A DNA stretch of 64,000 bases, taken from the NCBI RefSeq assembly GCF_018100795.1, contig NZ_JAGJDY010000007.1, positions 224,779-288,778 of the forward strand. The letters run 5' to 3'. How positions within the stretch are numbered: position 1 is the first letter of the stretch; the number at the start of each line of letters is the position of its first letter. The translations under genes and the position numbers were made by a program. Below are positions 26,432 through 35,919 of the stretch, one piece after another. A model generated the notes under the pieces. The model ran no database searches, was not told where the DNA came from, and saw only the letters and a list, made by a program, of their open reading frames with translations. The DNA is from Alteromonas sp. MMG017 (GTDB lineage: Bacteria > Pseudomonadota > Gammaproteobacteria > Enterobacterales > Alteromonadaceae).

Positions 26432-27946
26432 CTAGACGAGCGCTGGCTCGCTTGGAGCACTTGTTAGCGATTTAGCTATTTCTAAAATAGACTCACCGCT
26501 ATAAATTCGGCTCAAGTAACCTTGATATACAGGCGTGAAGCCTGCTTCATCACTTAAATCACCGAAAACACTGGTCACTTTCAAGAAAGACAAAGCATCA
26601 TCTTGGTAACGTGAAGCAGCGTTGTGCAATTCATCAGCAAGTTGATCTTGAATAACAAGCGGCGTACCTTTTTGCGACGTGCGTTTATCTGAATAGAAAC
26701 TCCACGCTGCAAGTATTAGGGCACTAATATCAACTTTTCCACCATTTGCTAAGTTCTCACGAATGGTAGGTAACAAAAACACAGGAATTTTTGCTGAGCT
26801 TTCCAAACAAATTCTGGACAGTGAATCTTTAATGTACGGATTTGCAAATCGTGCTAGTAAAATATTTTTGTAATCGTGAACATCAATACCTGCAACCGGA
26901 TCTAGGGTTGGCATTACTTCATCTACCATGAAGGTGGCTAGCAGAGAACGAAGTTCTGTTTGGGCTACACTTTCATGAATTGTATCAAGATCGGCAAGTG
27001 AACCCGTTAACCCCAACACAGAGTGACCCGCGTTAAGCATTCTCAACTTCAATTTTTCGTAAGGTGCCACATTATCAACAAACTGTGCGCCAACATCTTC
27101 AAACGCGGGGCGCTCATTACAGAACTTATCAGCAATAATCCATTGATCGAACGGTTCGCATACTACAGGCCAGGCGTCCTCTATACCTGATTCAACTAAT
27201 GCTGCTTTGTCTTCATCGGTTGTCGCTGGCGTAATTCGATCGACCATTGAATTAGGAAAGCTTACGTTTTCCTCAACCCAATTAGCAAAATCGGTATCCG
27301 CAAGACGAATATAAGACAGCAACATGGCTTTGAGTACATCACCATTATGTTGAATGTTATCGCACGACATCACAGTAAAAGGTGCAAGACCCATTTTTTT
27401 ACGCTTTTTAAGCGCAGCCGTTAAATAACCGAAAACTAATTTTGGTGATTCTGGGTTCGCTAAGTCATGCTGTACATCAGGGTTTTGTGAAATAAATTCA
27501 CCGGTAGTGGGGTCGAAGTTATACCCACCTTCCGTGATAGTCAGCGAAACAATTTTAATTGCCTCGGACGCCATTTTATCAATGATGGCCATGGGGCTAT
27601 CGCCCGCAATCAAAAAGTCGGTAAGGGCACCAATAACACGGGCTTTACGTTCACCATTTGCGTGCTTTTCTACCAATGTATAAAGGTAGTCTTGCTCTTT
27701 TAATAGTGATTGCATATGGCGGTCGGCTTCACGCAGCCCTACCCCACAAATACCCCATGACGTGTCACCTGTTACGTTCATATACGCATCTACGTACATG
27801 GCTTCGTGGGCACGGTGGAAGCCGCCCACGCCAACATGAACAATACCGGCTTCTACACGAGATACATCGTACTGAGGTACAGCGATGCTCTCATCAAGAG
27901 AAGATAACGCAGTACGGTTCAAACGCATATTAGTTGCTGGTTGCAT
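26432..27946 (-). CDS. Mannitol 2-dehydrogenase family oxidoreductase
   Basis: 504 residues, typical of long-chain polyol dehydrogenases (mannitol 2-dehydrogenase, arabitol dehydrogenase, fructuronate reductase). The N-terminal Rossmann motif is GVGGFHRAHEA (about 37-47). The catalytic Lys-x4-Asn-x2-His set is visible in KLRMLNAGHSVLG. The reaction would be polyol + NAD to ketose + NADH. It follows the permease by 9 bases. Mannitol is the best guess of substrate; D-arabitol or another polyol is possible. Ribosome binding site AGAGG. Confidence 0.9.
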   Translation of the reverse strand: MQPATNMRLNRTALSSLDESIAVPQYDVSRVEAGIVHVGVGGFHRAHEAMYVDAYMNVTGDTSWGICGVGLREADRHMQSLLKEQDYLYTLVEKHANGERKARVIGALTDFLIAGDSPMAIIDKMASEAIKIVSLTITEGGYNFDPTTGEFISQNPDVQHDLANPESPKLVFGYLTAALKKRKKMGLAPFTVMSCDNIQHNGDVLKAMLLSYIRLADTDFANWVEENVSFPNSMVDRITPATTDEDKAALVESGIEDAWPVVCEPFDQWIIADKFCNERPAFEDVGAQFVDNVAPYEKLKLRMLNAGHSVLGLTGSLADLDTIHESVAQTELRSLLATFMVDEVMPTLDPVAGIDVHDYKNILLARFANPYIKDSLSRICLESSAKIPVFLLPTIRENLANGGKVDISALILAAWSFYSDKRTSQKGTPLVIQDQLADELHNAASRYQDDALSFLKVTSVFGDLSDEAGFTPVYQGYLSRIYSGESILEIAKSLTSAPSEPALV

Positions 27947-27955
27947 AAAAAACCT

Positions 27956-29671
27956 CTATTTCGCAAGTGCTTTGTGGCGACGCATTGACCAGTAAGCAGT
28001 AGTAAAGTAAATAATTGTGCATACGAAAGCCAAGTTAAAGAACAGTTCTCTGTTACTCTCGTAATTGGCTACATCTGGGCTTAACGAGAAGGCATTAATG
28101 GCTAATAACGTCGTCACCAATAAGCTACCCCAAGACACAACTTGCAGTAATTTCGATAACATTGAAGTGTCTATTGCGGGGGTTGGAAGCTCGGCGGCTT
28201 GACGCTCCTGCTGCACTTCAACTTCTTTATCGAACGCATCCATTTCTGCTTTTTCTTCAACGTATTGGCGTTTTGCACCATATTTTGCTGCCAACAGGGT
28301 GTAGACAACAATGGTGAATATCCACGTTGGAATAAACAGATAGTAGAAAGAAATAATATCTAATGCGTTAAGACCAAAACCAAATACAAGCCCTAATCCC
28401 CAGGTCGCTACCGCAGGTGTACTGTGCGTTAAGTTTTGGAAATGTGCCCAATAGCGTGTGTAACCAATACGTGGGAAGATGACGTGTTCAGCGAATACAA
28501 TGCCGCCAACAGGAACGACTAATAGTCCAGCATAAGTTAATAAAGGAAGTAGTTTAGTAAATACGAATGGGAAACACGCGATAACAACGGTAACCATGCC
28601 TACTGTGGCGGTGGTTTTAATTCGAGATTTATCTTTAAAAATAGCCTGCGCTGCTAAGCCTGCACGGTACAAGTTAGCATTCGCAGTAGTCCAACCAGCA
28701 ACGATAACAATGACCAAGCCAGATAAACCTAGCGCGTGGAATGCAACGTCACCTGGATCTAATTCTGTAATAGATTTTTGAACGATGATAGCAGTACCTG
28801 CGCCCATAATACCGGCAGAAATCCATGCTACATAATGACCAAAAAGCATACCCGCTGACGTAGTAAGACCGTATACTTTACGCTTTGCAAAACGAAGCAT
28901 AGCCATATCAATCAAGCCAAAATGGGTGATGGTGTTGGCAGCCCAAGAGAAACCAATAACTTCAAGTAAGCCAATGCCCTGTTCACCAGAGGGGGTTAAA
29001 CCCGTCCATACCGACACAGAGCCTATGTGCATAAAGTCAGCCCAACTTGTTAAGAATGTTTGACCAATCACTGCGTCAGCCAATGCTGGCATAAGCACTA
29101 ATGGACCACACACAAACATAGTGAATAACCATGGTGCACAAATACGCGAAAAGTCAGACACCGCGTTGAAGCCGTACATGGCAACAAACACCACGATAAC
29201 GCCAACCGCTGCAACAACACCTACAAACGCAAGGTTCGTTGGATACCAATCAAGTTGGGCGGGAATATTCAATGCGAATCTGACCGCTGTCGCTGATACG
29301 GTTATCATCGCGGCAGATATGACGGTAAATATGATGACGTTGGCCCAGTTATAGAGCTTCGTCATCGAATCACCTGCAATTTTGTGCAAGTAAGTATATA
29401 AACTTAGGCGTGTATCTACGGCGATGGGCGTAGTGATTAGCGTCCAACTAAGTACCGCTAATATGTTACCGATAAGTAAACCAAACAGAATGTCGGTCAT
29501 GGTTGCGCCTAGGGCAACAAAGGTAGCACCAAACACAAACTCGGTGGCTGCAACGTGCTCACCAGCATAAAGTCCCATGAAGTGCTTCCAGCCCTTCAAT
29601 TGGTGTTTAGCAACTGGGAGTTGCTCGTCACCTATCTGTGCAATGTCGACATTGCTTGAATCTGTTTTCAT
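27956..29671 (-). CDS. NCS1-type (purine-cytosine permease family) transporter
   Basis: 571 residues with about 12 membrane segments. The N-terminus has GLYAGEHVAATEFVFGA, and NCS1 style segments with Asn and Trp in the middle (GFSWAANTITHFG, AGWTTANANLYRAG). C-terminal cytosolic loop is Glu-rich (about 480-510). NCS1 members usually carry nucleobases, hydantoin or thiamine by sodium or proton symport. Here it heads an operon with a polyol dehydrogenase, so the substrate may be a polyol (inference from context). Confidence 0.85.
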   Translation of the reverse strand: MKTDSSNVDIAQIGDEQLPVAKHQLKGWKHFMGLYAGEHVAATEFVFGATFVALGATMTDILFGLLIGNILAVLSWTLITTPIAVDTRLSLYTYLHKIAGDSMTKLYNWANVIIFTVISAAMITVSATAVRFALNIPAQLDWYPTNLAFVGVVAAVGVIVVFVAMYGFNAVSDFSRICAPWLFTMFVCGPLVLMPALADAVIGQTFLTSWADFMHIGSVSVWTGLTPSGEQGIGLLEVIGFSWAANTITHFGLIDMAMLRFAKRKVYGLTTSAGMLFGHYVAWISAGIMGAGTAIIVQKSITELDPGDVAFHALGLSGLVIVIVAGWTTANANLYRAGLAAQAIFKDKSRIKTTATVGMVTVVIACFPFVFTKLLPLLTYAGLLVVPVGGIVFAEHVIFPRIGYTRYWAHFQNLTHSTPAVATWGLGLVFGFGLNALDIISFYYLFIPTWIFTIVVYTLLAAKYGAKRQYVEEKAEMDAFDKEVEVQQERQAAELPTPAIDTSMLSKLLQVVSWGSLLVTTLLAINAFSLSPDVANYESNRELFFNLAFVCTIIYFTTAYWSMRRHKALAK

Positions 29672-30411
29672 TTTCTATCTCGCTACTTTATTCACCGCTT
29701 TGGTAAGACCGCTGCGCATTCTACTGCTAGGTACCAAAACTACACTTGTTATGAATATTATTATCAGTACGTTAACACTCATAAAAACGACGCCTACACC
29801 CAAAACATAATTAGAAATTTTTAGGTTTGGCTCAGTAACCGTCAACTTAGATGGGCATTTGCCACCACTGTGAGTTATTTCTCAGGAGCAATACTTACAT
29901 ATCGATGTTTAAATGTAAACGGAATTAACAAGCCTAACGTTATAATTCGGTTAACAAGTTAATTTGTATCCAATAAATGTTATTACTTGTAGGTTCATTC
30001 TTGTTTAAGTAGAACTGCTATTGCTATGTCCACAGGGGTTTGTTGACTTAAAAACACGGTAAGGGCACGATATGTTATGCGTAAGTAAAATAAGTATTTT
30101 AGAGTAATAAGGCCTGGCAGCCTGATTAATACTCTCCGCTCATTTACCTTAGTGGCAGTATTCTACTGACAAGAATGGTGAGAAATGGTCATAAAAAGTG
30201 ATAAATAGCTTAATTAGGTAAACTTGAAGTGGTTTATTGCTGGGCTTATACGTAAAATTTCATCTTTGTAGAGTACATGCGTATCTAGAATGAACACTGG
30301 AAATAACACCTAGGAAACAATAGGGATAGCATACACTGCGATACTTTTATTTAGGCTTTCATTCGGGCTTTAATTTGTTCTAGCAATATATAAGTGGGCA
30401 TAAGGAATTAC
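29672..30411. promoter_or_regulatory. Divergent control region of the polyol module
   Basis: 740 bases between the permease and phosphatase genes, without a supported gene. AT-rich. Includes GTTTA-AATG-TAAAC near 29908-29921 and GGTTAAC-AAGTTAA near 29949-29963, plausible regulator sites. Long enough for two promoters and a SorC operator, but none can be fixed by eye. Confidence 0.5.
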
Positions 30412-31068
30412 ATGACAATAGAAAGCAGCCTTGTCATTTTCGACTGTGATGGCGTGTTAATTGATAGTGAAGTGTTATCAATGCAAAGCTGGCAGCGCTT
30501 GCTTGAGACTTATGGCGTGTCGATTAACGCGGAATATTTTATCAGTAAATTTCTTGGTAAAAGTATGCAACATGTTGAACAGCAAATTCATCATGATTTT
30601 GGCCTGACTGTCACCACTCAAATTAAAGATGAATTTCACACTTTGCTTAAGCAAAGCTTTTCTAATGATTTAATGCCGACTCTGGGCATTGAAAGCCTAC
30701 TATCTAGGCTAAAAGTTCCCTATTGTCTTGCTACTAGCAGTTCGCCGGAGCGCACAGAGTACGCTTTATCTTGTACTGGCTTAAGCCAGTATTTCACTGG
30801 CAATATATTTACACGTTCTCTTGTGAAACACGGGAAGCCAGCCCCCGATCTCTTTTTATACGCGGCTGAAAAAATGGGTGTTACGCCTAAACACTGTATT
30901 GTTATTGAAGACTCCCCTGCGGGTATTGAGGCTGGTATTGCCGCAAACATGCAGGTTATTCACTACACGGGGGGAAGTCATTTGAAGGATATGCCAACAA
31001 ACCACACGACAACCATTTCACATTGGGATAACTTTATACAAGCCTACCCTATGTTGGTATCTGATTGA
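30412..31068 (+). CDS. HAD-superfamily phosphatase (beta-phosphoglucomutase-like)
   Basis: 218 residues from ATG at 30412 with AAGGA five bases upstream; the GTG at 30394 is less likely. Motif I DCDGVLIDSE, motif II LATSSS, motif III Lys in KHGKPAPD, motif IV IEDSPAGIEAG. Cap domain at about 18-80. Such enzymes dephosphorylate sugar or sugar-alcohol phosphates or act as phosphomutases. It is in a unit with the SorC regulator (gap 14 bases), divergent from the polyol operon. Confidence 0.92.
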   Translation: MTIESSLVIFDCDGVLIDSEVLSMQSWQRLLETYGVSINAEYFISKFLGKSMQHVEQQIHHDFGLTVTTQIKDEFHTLLKQSFSNDLMPTLGIESLLSRLKVPYCLATSSSPERTEYALSCTGLSQYFTGNIFTRSLVKHGKPAPDLFLYAAEKMGVTPKHCIVIEDSPAGIEAGIAANMQVIHYTGGSHLKDMPTNHTTTISHWDNFIQAYPMLVSD

Positions 31069-31082
31069 TGGAACAAGAATAA

Positions 31083-32039
31083 ATGAGTAAAAAACAACAA
31101 CTAGAAAATCAACGTCTTGACGAAGCTGCTCGTGCTGGGTGGCTTTATTATGTAGGCGGTAAGACACAAGACGAAATTGCGAAACGTTTAAATACCTCTC
31201 GACAAAGTGCCCAGCGCTTAGTGGCGCTGGCCATGTCTGAAGGGCTAGTGAAGGTGCGACTCGAGCACCCTATTGCCCGTTGCATGGAGTTAGCTGAAAC
31301 TATTCAACAGCGCTTTGGTCTGCAATTTTGTGAGGTCGTGCCCTCTGTGGTTGGCGACGAAAACTCTACCTTAGGCTTGGGGCAAGCAGGTGCCAGTGCC
31401 ATAGAGCGCTCGCTCAAATCTGACTCACCACAGACTATTGCGTTTGGTACTGGCCGCGTTTTACGCGCGTGTGCTGACGAACTGGCGTTGATGAGCTGCC
31501 CGCAGCACAAAATTGTGTCTTTAGTGGGAAACATTGCCAACAACGGTGAGGCTACTCGCTATGATGTAGCCGTGCACATTGCCGATAGAGTAAAAGCCCA
31601 ACATTATCCTATGCCATTACCTGTTATTGCTGGCTCTGAAACCGAGCGCGAACAATTGCATCAACAAGCTCACATTGCGCGTATTCACAAACTGTCTCGA
31701 CAAGCAGATATTACTTTTGTAGGCATTGGTAATTTGGGGAACACATCTCCACTGCATGTAGATGGGTTCATTAATGATAACGAAACGCAAAGCTTGTCTT
31801 CTTTGGGTGCCACTGGAGAGATTATCGGTTGGGTTTACAATCGTGAAGGCGCTATTGTTGATTGTGAAGTGAATCGAAGGGTAACCAGTAGCAAATTAAC
31901 CCTAGCGTCAGAAAAACCAGTAGTGGGAATTGCGGCAGGTATGAATAAAAAAGATGCCATATTAGGTGCCTTGCGTTCCAAGCTTATCAATTCACTCATT
32001 ACCAATGAAACCACTGCCCAAGCCTTGCTTAATAGCTAA
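31083..32039 (+). CDS. SorC/DeoR-type sugar-binding transcriptional regulator
   Basis: 318 residues. N-terminal helix-turn-helix at about 15-60 (YVGGKTQDEIAKRLNTSRQS) and a C-terminal sugar-phosphate binding domain (about 65-310) with FGTGRVLRA and VGIGNLG. The SorC family senses phosphorylated sugars or polyols. As the only regulator in the module it is the likely controller of the permease/dehydrogenase operon. Confidence 0.93.
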   Translation: MSKKQQLENQRLDEAARAGWLYYVGGKTQDEIAKRLNTSRQSAQRLVALAMSEGLVKVRLEHPIARCMELAETIQQRFGLQFCEVVPSVVGDENSTLGLGQAGASAIERSLKSDSPQTIAFGTGRVLRACADELALMSCPQHKIVSLVGNIANNGEATRYDVAVHIADRVKAQHYPMPLPVIAGSETEREQLHQQAHIARIHKLSRQADITFVGIGNLGNTSPLHVDGFINDNETQSLSSLGATGEIIGWVYNREGAIVDCEVNRRVTSSKLTLASEKPVVGIAAGMNKKDAILGALRSKLINSLITNETTAQALLNS

Positions 32040-32582
32040 CGGGCTTTTTTCTTAGGGCGTATTTTTTAGTGCGTTTTTTCTTAGCGCGTAGATGAGTCAT
32101 CGTATTGGTTACTTATCTACGCCTATTTTCAATGTGATACAATGCTGCAGTTCAACACCGCCATTCGATTGTGCTAATTAATAACGCCACCACCACGCCC
32201 ACTCTTCTTGATAAAACCAAATTTTCCTTAAACGCTGCTTGTTATCCAACAAATTTCAAATAAAACGTAAAAAATTAGCGATTCTGAGCTAGCTAGGTGA
32301 GCAAAACCCACGTCCATTTACCTTTTCAAATTTATTTTTCGCTTTTTTCACCGATAAATTGACGTAAGTTTGCCGTTTCAATTTTTTCTTATACTTTAGT
32401 TGGCACCTTATAAATAAAGGGCTAGAACCTAGCAACACCTCTACAACTTTCGTATAAGGTATACTTTGGGATACCTTGTTATTTGCTTGCATGTTTTCTG
32501 ACTTGCCCATTTGGTTTTTAATTATTCCCGAACCGAACAGACAAACTTTAAATTAAACATTAAATACGAAAGGAAATTAACC
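32040..32582. other. Intergenic region between sorC-type gene and DUF3718 copy B
   Basis: 543 bases. Begins with three T-rich near-repeats of about 15 bases (GCGTATTTTTTAGT and relatives, 32043-32085), then an 8-pair inverted repeat GCGTAGAT (32086-32093) with ATCTACGC (32115-32122), which may be the end of the regulator transcript. No supported gene in the rest; the conserved leader of copy B lies at the end. Confidence 0.5.
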
Positions 32583-32978
32583 ATGTTGAAAATTGTTAAA
32601 ACTTCTTTAGTTATCGCAGCATCTACTCTAGCTTTCTCTAACGCAGCACAAGCCGATGTAAACGAAGCGCTAGCCAACATTTGTACTATCGTTCAAGCAG
32701 ACGATAAAGGCGAACTACGTAAAAAGATGCGTCGTGTACAATCAGATTTCAAATTAAAATTGCATGATTACTATTCAGGTATTTCGTGTAACGGCAACAG
32801 CCTAATCCGTACTGCTATCGTAAACAACGCGGTAGATGTAGGTACACTTTTGGTTAAGAAAATGCCAAGCCGTGAACTACAAAACCCAGAAGCAGACGGT
32901 AAAACACTTCAAGCGTGGATTGCTGAGCAAGGTCTTCAATCAAGCCCTATCTCTAGCGAACTTAACGAACGTATCTAG
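32583..32978 (+). CDS. DUF3718 family exported protein, copy B
   Basis: 131 residues from ATG at 32583 with AAAGGAA before it; an earlier in-frame start would add an unlikely 24 residues ahead of the signal peptide. Signal peptide ends at AQA. Shares the whole plan of copy A: ALANICTIVQADDKGELRKK, two cysteines, SLIRTAI and TLLVKKMPS. Unknown function. Carries the same leader and three-hairpin trailer as copy A. Confidence 0.88.
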   Translation: MLKIVKTSLVIAASTLAFSNAAQADVNEALANICTIVQADDKGELRKKMRRVQSDFKLKLHDYYSGISCNGNSLIRTAIVNNAVDVGTLLVKKMPSRELQNPEADGKTLQAWIAEQGLQSSPISSELNERI

Positions 32979-32995
32979 TTTTTAAGATACTTCGC

Positions 32996-33077
32996 ACCAT
33001 GTAAAGATACAGCAGTTCAACATGGTAACGGCAGGATGCCGTGCTTGTGGCCCCGAAAGGGGCCACGCCCCTTTTCC
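32996..33077 (+). terminator. Three-hairpin trailer of DUF3718 copy B
   Basis: ACCATGT/ACATGGT (32996-33026), ACGGCA-GGA-TGCCGT (33028-33042), GTGGCCCC-GAAA-GGGGCCAC (33047-33066) and CCCCTTTT. Same order as copy A but the second and third stems differ in sequence while still pairing. Confidence 0.82.
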
Positions 33078-33112
33078 AATATCGCTTTTCTCATACTTCT
33101 TTTTAAAAAATC

Positions 33113-34039
33113 CTACGTTACAAAATCAGTTATTTCTTTTGCAGCCCAACTCGCTTGCTCTCTATGAACCCAATGTGTTGCCGTATCGTGATACACAATT
33201 CGTAGGTCGGGAACGTACGCTGTCAAACCATTTAAGATACCTTCATCAAACGCATCATCTAAACGCCCCCATAATACCAATGTAGGTAAAGTGACGCGTA
33301 GAACCGGTACACGTAAGCGTGACAATTCTGTTTCAGGTGCGTGCTCATCGGGTGCAGTTTGTGGCATTTCTCGGTAATAGTTCAGCATGGCTGACAATGT
33401 TGGAGTATTGCGCCAACTACGAAGTAGTCTTTGCCCGTAGCTATCTGGGCTAGCCTTATGATCTTTATTTTTGGGCATGGCGCCGTCAAACATAGCAGAG
33501 CCTAACATCCCCTTAAGCAACGCAAAATCGGTTTGCTGCAAGACAACCTCAGCATCGTCTGCTACTAACGCTTTTATGTATTCACTTTTCTTACGTTGTG
33601 CGCTACTTGTTTTAAGCGCTTGGGTAAAGGTGCTTGGGTGCGCTGCATTTAAAATAACCAGTTTATGGAATAAATTAGGCTGAAAAGCGGCTAACGGCCA
33701 CGCTATCGCCCCACCCCAATCATGACCTACTAATATCGCTTTTTGACCTTGGCTAACTGTTTCAACAAATTCCCCCATTCGAGAAACCAAGGAAGGAACT
33801 TGGTAATCGCTGCTATCTGTTAACGGCTCTGATTGATGGTAGCCCGGTAAATCAGGCGCAATAATATGATAATCAGTTGGCAAGGCATTGATGAGCGCTT
33901 CCCATGCATGGGCATTTTCAGGGAATCCATGAAATAAAATAAGTAACGGGCTATCTGAGGTTTGCCCTTTTCTTTCTAGATAATAAATACGGTGGTGTTG
34001 AATAGAAATGGTGTGAGGTGTTACTGCGTTTAGTGGCAT
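33113..34039 (-). CDS. Alpha/beta hydrolase, epoxide hydrolase-like
   Basis: 308 residues from ATG at 34039 with AAAGG upstream; a longer frame would begin inside the neighbouring terminator. HGFPE oxyanion motif, nucleophile elbow GHDWGG with an aspartate, acid in WGRLDDAFD and histidine in ATHWVHRE. The Asp nucleophile followed by Trp is typical of epoxide hydrolases and dehalogenases. Substrate unknown. Located downstream of the beta-oxidation operon but behind its terminator. Confidence 0.88.
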   Translation of the reverse strand: MPLNAVTPHTISIQHHRIYYLERKGQTSDSPLLILFHGFPENAHAWEALINALPTDYHIIAPDLPGYHQSEPLTDSSDYQVPSLVSRMGEFVETVSQGQKAILVGHDWGGAIAWPLAAFQPNLFHKLVILNAAHPSTFTQALKTSSAQRKKSEYIKALVADDAEVVLQQTDFALLKGMLGSAMFDGAMPKNKDHKASPDSYGQRLLRSWRNTPTLSAMLNYYREMPQTAPDEHAPETELSRLRVPVLRVTLPTLVLWGRLDDAFDEGILNGLTAYVPDLRIVYHDTATHWVHREQASWAAKEITDFVT

Positions 34040-34063
34040 ATCTAGCCTTTCGCAAAACAGTAA

Positions 34064-34095
34064 AGAAAAAAATGCCGAGCAGGTGCTCGGCATTT
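34064..34095 (-). terminator. Terminator of the beta-oxidation operon
   Basis: AAATGCCGAGCA (34070-34081) pairs with TGCTCGGCATTT (34084-34095); seven T follow on the minus strand. It lies 16 bases after the acyl-CoA dehydrogenase stop. Confidence 0.93.
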
Positions 34096-34110
34096 CATTA
34101 CGTATCGTAT

Positions 34111-35910
34111 TTACTCGATAGCAAACATGCTTTCTGGCATAGACATAAGGTTGTCTGAGCCTGAGTGCATGGCTGATACAAGTGAACGGGTGCGCGTTAG
34201 TAAGCGATCAAAATAGAAACCAGTGGTTAAGATTTTACTCTTATAGAACTCGGTCTCAGTACTACCTGCATCAAGTTGTTCTTGTGCTTTAACAGCCATT
34301 TTCAACCAGAAGTAAGCGACTGTCACATAACCTGAGTACATTAGGTAATCCACCGACGCAGCACCAATCTCATCAGGATTAGAGGCTGCCGCTTTACCAA
34401 TATCCATGGTAAGTTGCTGCCACTCATCTAAATGAGACGTTAATGCATTGGTCCATGCACTGAACTGCGCTTTGCCGCGAAGCGATTCGCAATATTCACG
34501 CACTTCTTGCACAAATACATTCAGTAATTCGCCATTAGAGCCCATCACTTTACGGCCTAATAAATCGATAGCTTGAATACCTGTCGTGCCTTCGTACATA
34601 GTACAAATACGCGTATCACGTGCTAACTGCTCCATGCCCCATTCTTTGATGAAACCATGGCCACCGTAAACTTGCATACCGTAGCTTGTGCTTTCTTGCG
34701 CTGTTTCTGTCAAGAAGGCTTTAACGATAGGCGTCAAGAAAGCAAGCTTGGTATCAGCCAGTTTCTTCTCTTGTGCATCATCACCGTAAAGGGTCACATC
34801 AACCAACTGCATGCAGTAAGCTGCTAATGCACGGTTACCTTCTGCAAAGGCTTTTTGCGTAAGTAGCATGCGGCGAACATCAGGATGCACAATAATTGGA
34901 TCTGCTGGGCCATCTTGATTCTTACGACCAGTTAAAGAACGAAATTGAATACGATCTTTAGCGTAACGCAATGCACCTTGGAAAGACGCTTCAGAAGCGG
35001 CTAAGCCTTCAAGGCCAGTACCAATACGGGCAGTGTTCATAAAGGTGAACATGCAATTAAGACCACGGTTTGGCTGGCCAATCAAAAAGCCTTTCGCACC
35101 GTCAAAGTTAATCACACAGGTGGCGCTAGCCTTAATACCCATCTTGTGTTCAATACTGCCACAAGCAACGCCGTTGCGATCTAGCTTTTCGCCTTCATCA
35201 GAAACGTTGAACTTAGGTACTACAAATAACGAAATACCTTTAGTGCCTTCTGGGGCGCCAGGCAAACGGGCAAGTACAATATGAACGATATTTTCAGACA
35301 TATCGTGCTCACCGGCTGAGATGAAAATCTTCGTACCCGTTAAGCTGTAGCTTCCATCGTCTTGTGGTTCTGCACGGCATTTAAGCATACCCAAATCAGA
35401 GCCACAATGCGCTTCTGTTAAACACATGGTACCTGTCCATTCACCGCTGATAAGCTTTGGTAAATATTGGTTTTGTAGTGTTTCAGTACCGTGTGCTTTG
35501 ATGGTTTCCATACACCCTTGGCTTAAGCCAGGGTACATAGCCCATGAGTGGTTAGCACCCGAGAACCATTCAGCAATAATAGATGACAGTGAGTATGGCA
35601 ATGCTTGACCACCAAACTCTTCAGGGTGAGACATACTTGGCCAGCCGCCTTCAACGTATTGTTGATAAGCTTCTTTAAAACCAGCAGGCGTAGTCACTTC
35701 ACCGTCTACCCACTTACACCCTTCTTCGTCACCAGACATGTTGATGGGTGCTAGGCTGTTTTCAGAAAACTTAGCCGCTTCAGAGAAAATAGCAGACACC
35801 AAATCTTCTGATGCTTCGTCAAAACCAAGCTTTTGATAATGTTCTTGATAGTTTAATAGCTCATGTGTAACAAACATGGCGTCGCGTTGTGGAGCTTTAT
35901 AACCTTCCAT
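34111..35910 (-). CDS. Acyl-CoA dehydrogenase, long DmdC/FadE-like type
   Basis: 599 residues, longer than the 380-400 of short/medium-chain ACADs; the extra C-terminal domain (about 470-599) is typical of the DmdC-like and very-long-chain group. Flavin and substrate segments MCLTEAHCGSDLG and TKIFISAGEHD are present; the catalytic Glu is in MYEGTTGIQAIDLLGRK (about residue 435). It oxidises acyl-CoA to 2-enoyl-CoA. Last gene of the operon, 9 bases after the thiolase. Confidence 0.92.
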   Translation of the reverse strand: MEGYKAPQRDAMFVTHELLNYQEHYQKLGFDEASEDLVSAIFSEAAKFSENSLAPINMSGDEEGCKWVDGEVTTPAGFKEAYQQYVEGGWPSMSHPEEFGGQALPYSLSSIIAEWFSGANHSWAMYPGLSQGCMETIKAHGTETLQNQYLPKLISGEWTGTMCLTEAHCGSDLGMLKCRAEPQDDGSYSLTGTKIFISAGEHDMSENIVHIVLARLPGAPEGTKGISLFVVPKFNVSDEGEKLDRNGVACGSIEHKMGIKASATCVINFDGAKGFLIGQPNRGLNCMFTFMNTARIGTGLEGLAASEASFQGALRYAKDRIQFRSLTGRKNQDGPADPIIVHPDVRRMLLTQKAFAEGNRALAAYCMQLVDVTLYGDDAQEKKLADTKLAFLTPIVKAFLTETAQESTSYGMQVYGGHGFIKEWGMEQLARDTRICTMYEGTTGIQAIDLLGRKVMGSNGELLNVFVQEVREYCESLRGKAQFSAWTNALTSHLDEWQQLTMDIGKAAASNPDEIGAASVDYLMYSGYVTVAYFWLKMAVKAQEQLDAGSTETEFYKSKILTTGFYFDRLLTRTRSLVSAMHSGSDNLMSMPESMFAIE

Positions 35911-35919
35911 ACCAAATAC

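Noticed and set aside
34040..34093. Earlier start of the epoxide hydrolase-like gene
   Set aside because: The extra frame lies in the terminator of the beta-oxidation operon and has no ribosome binding site.
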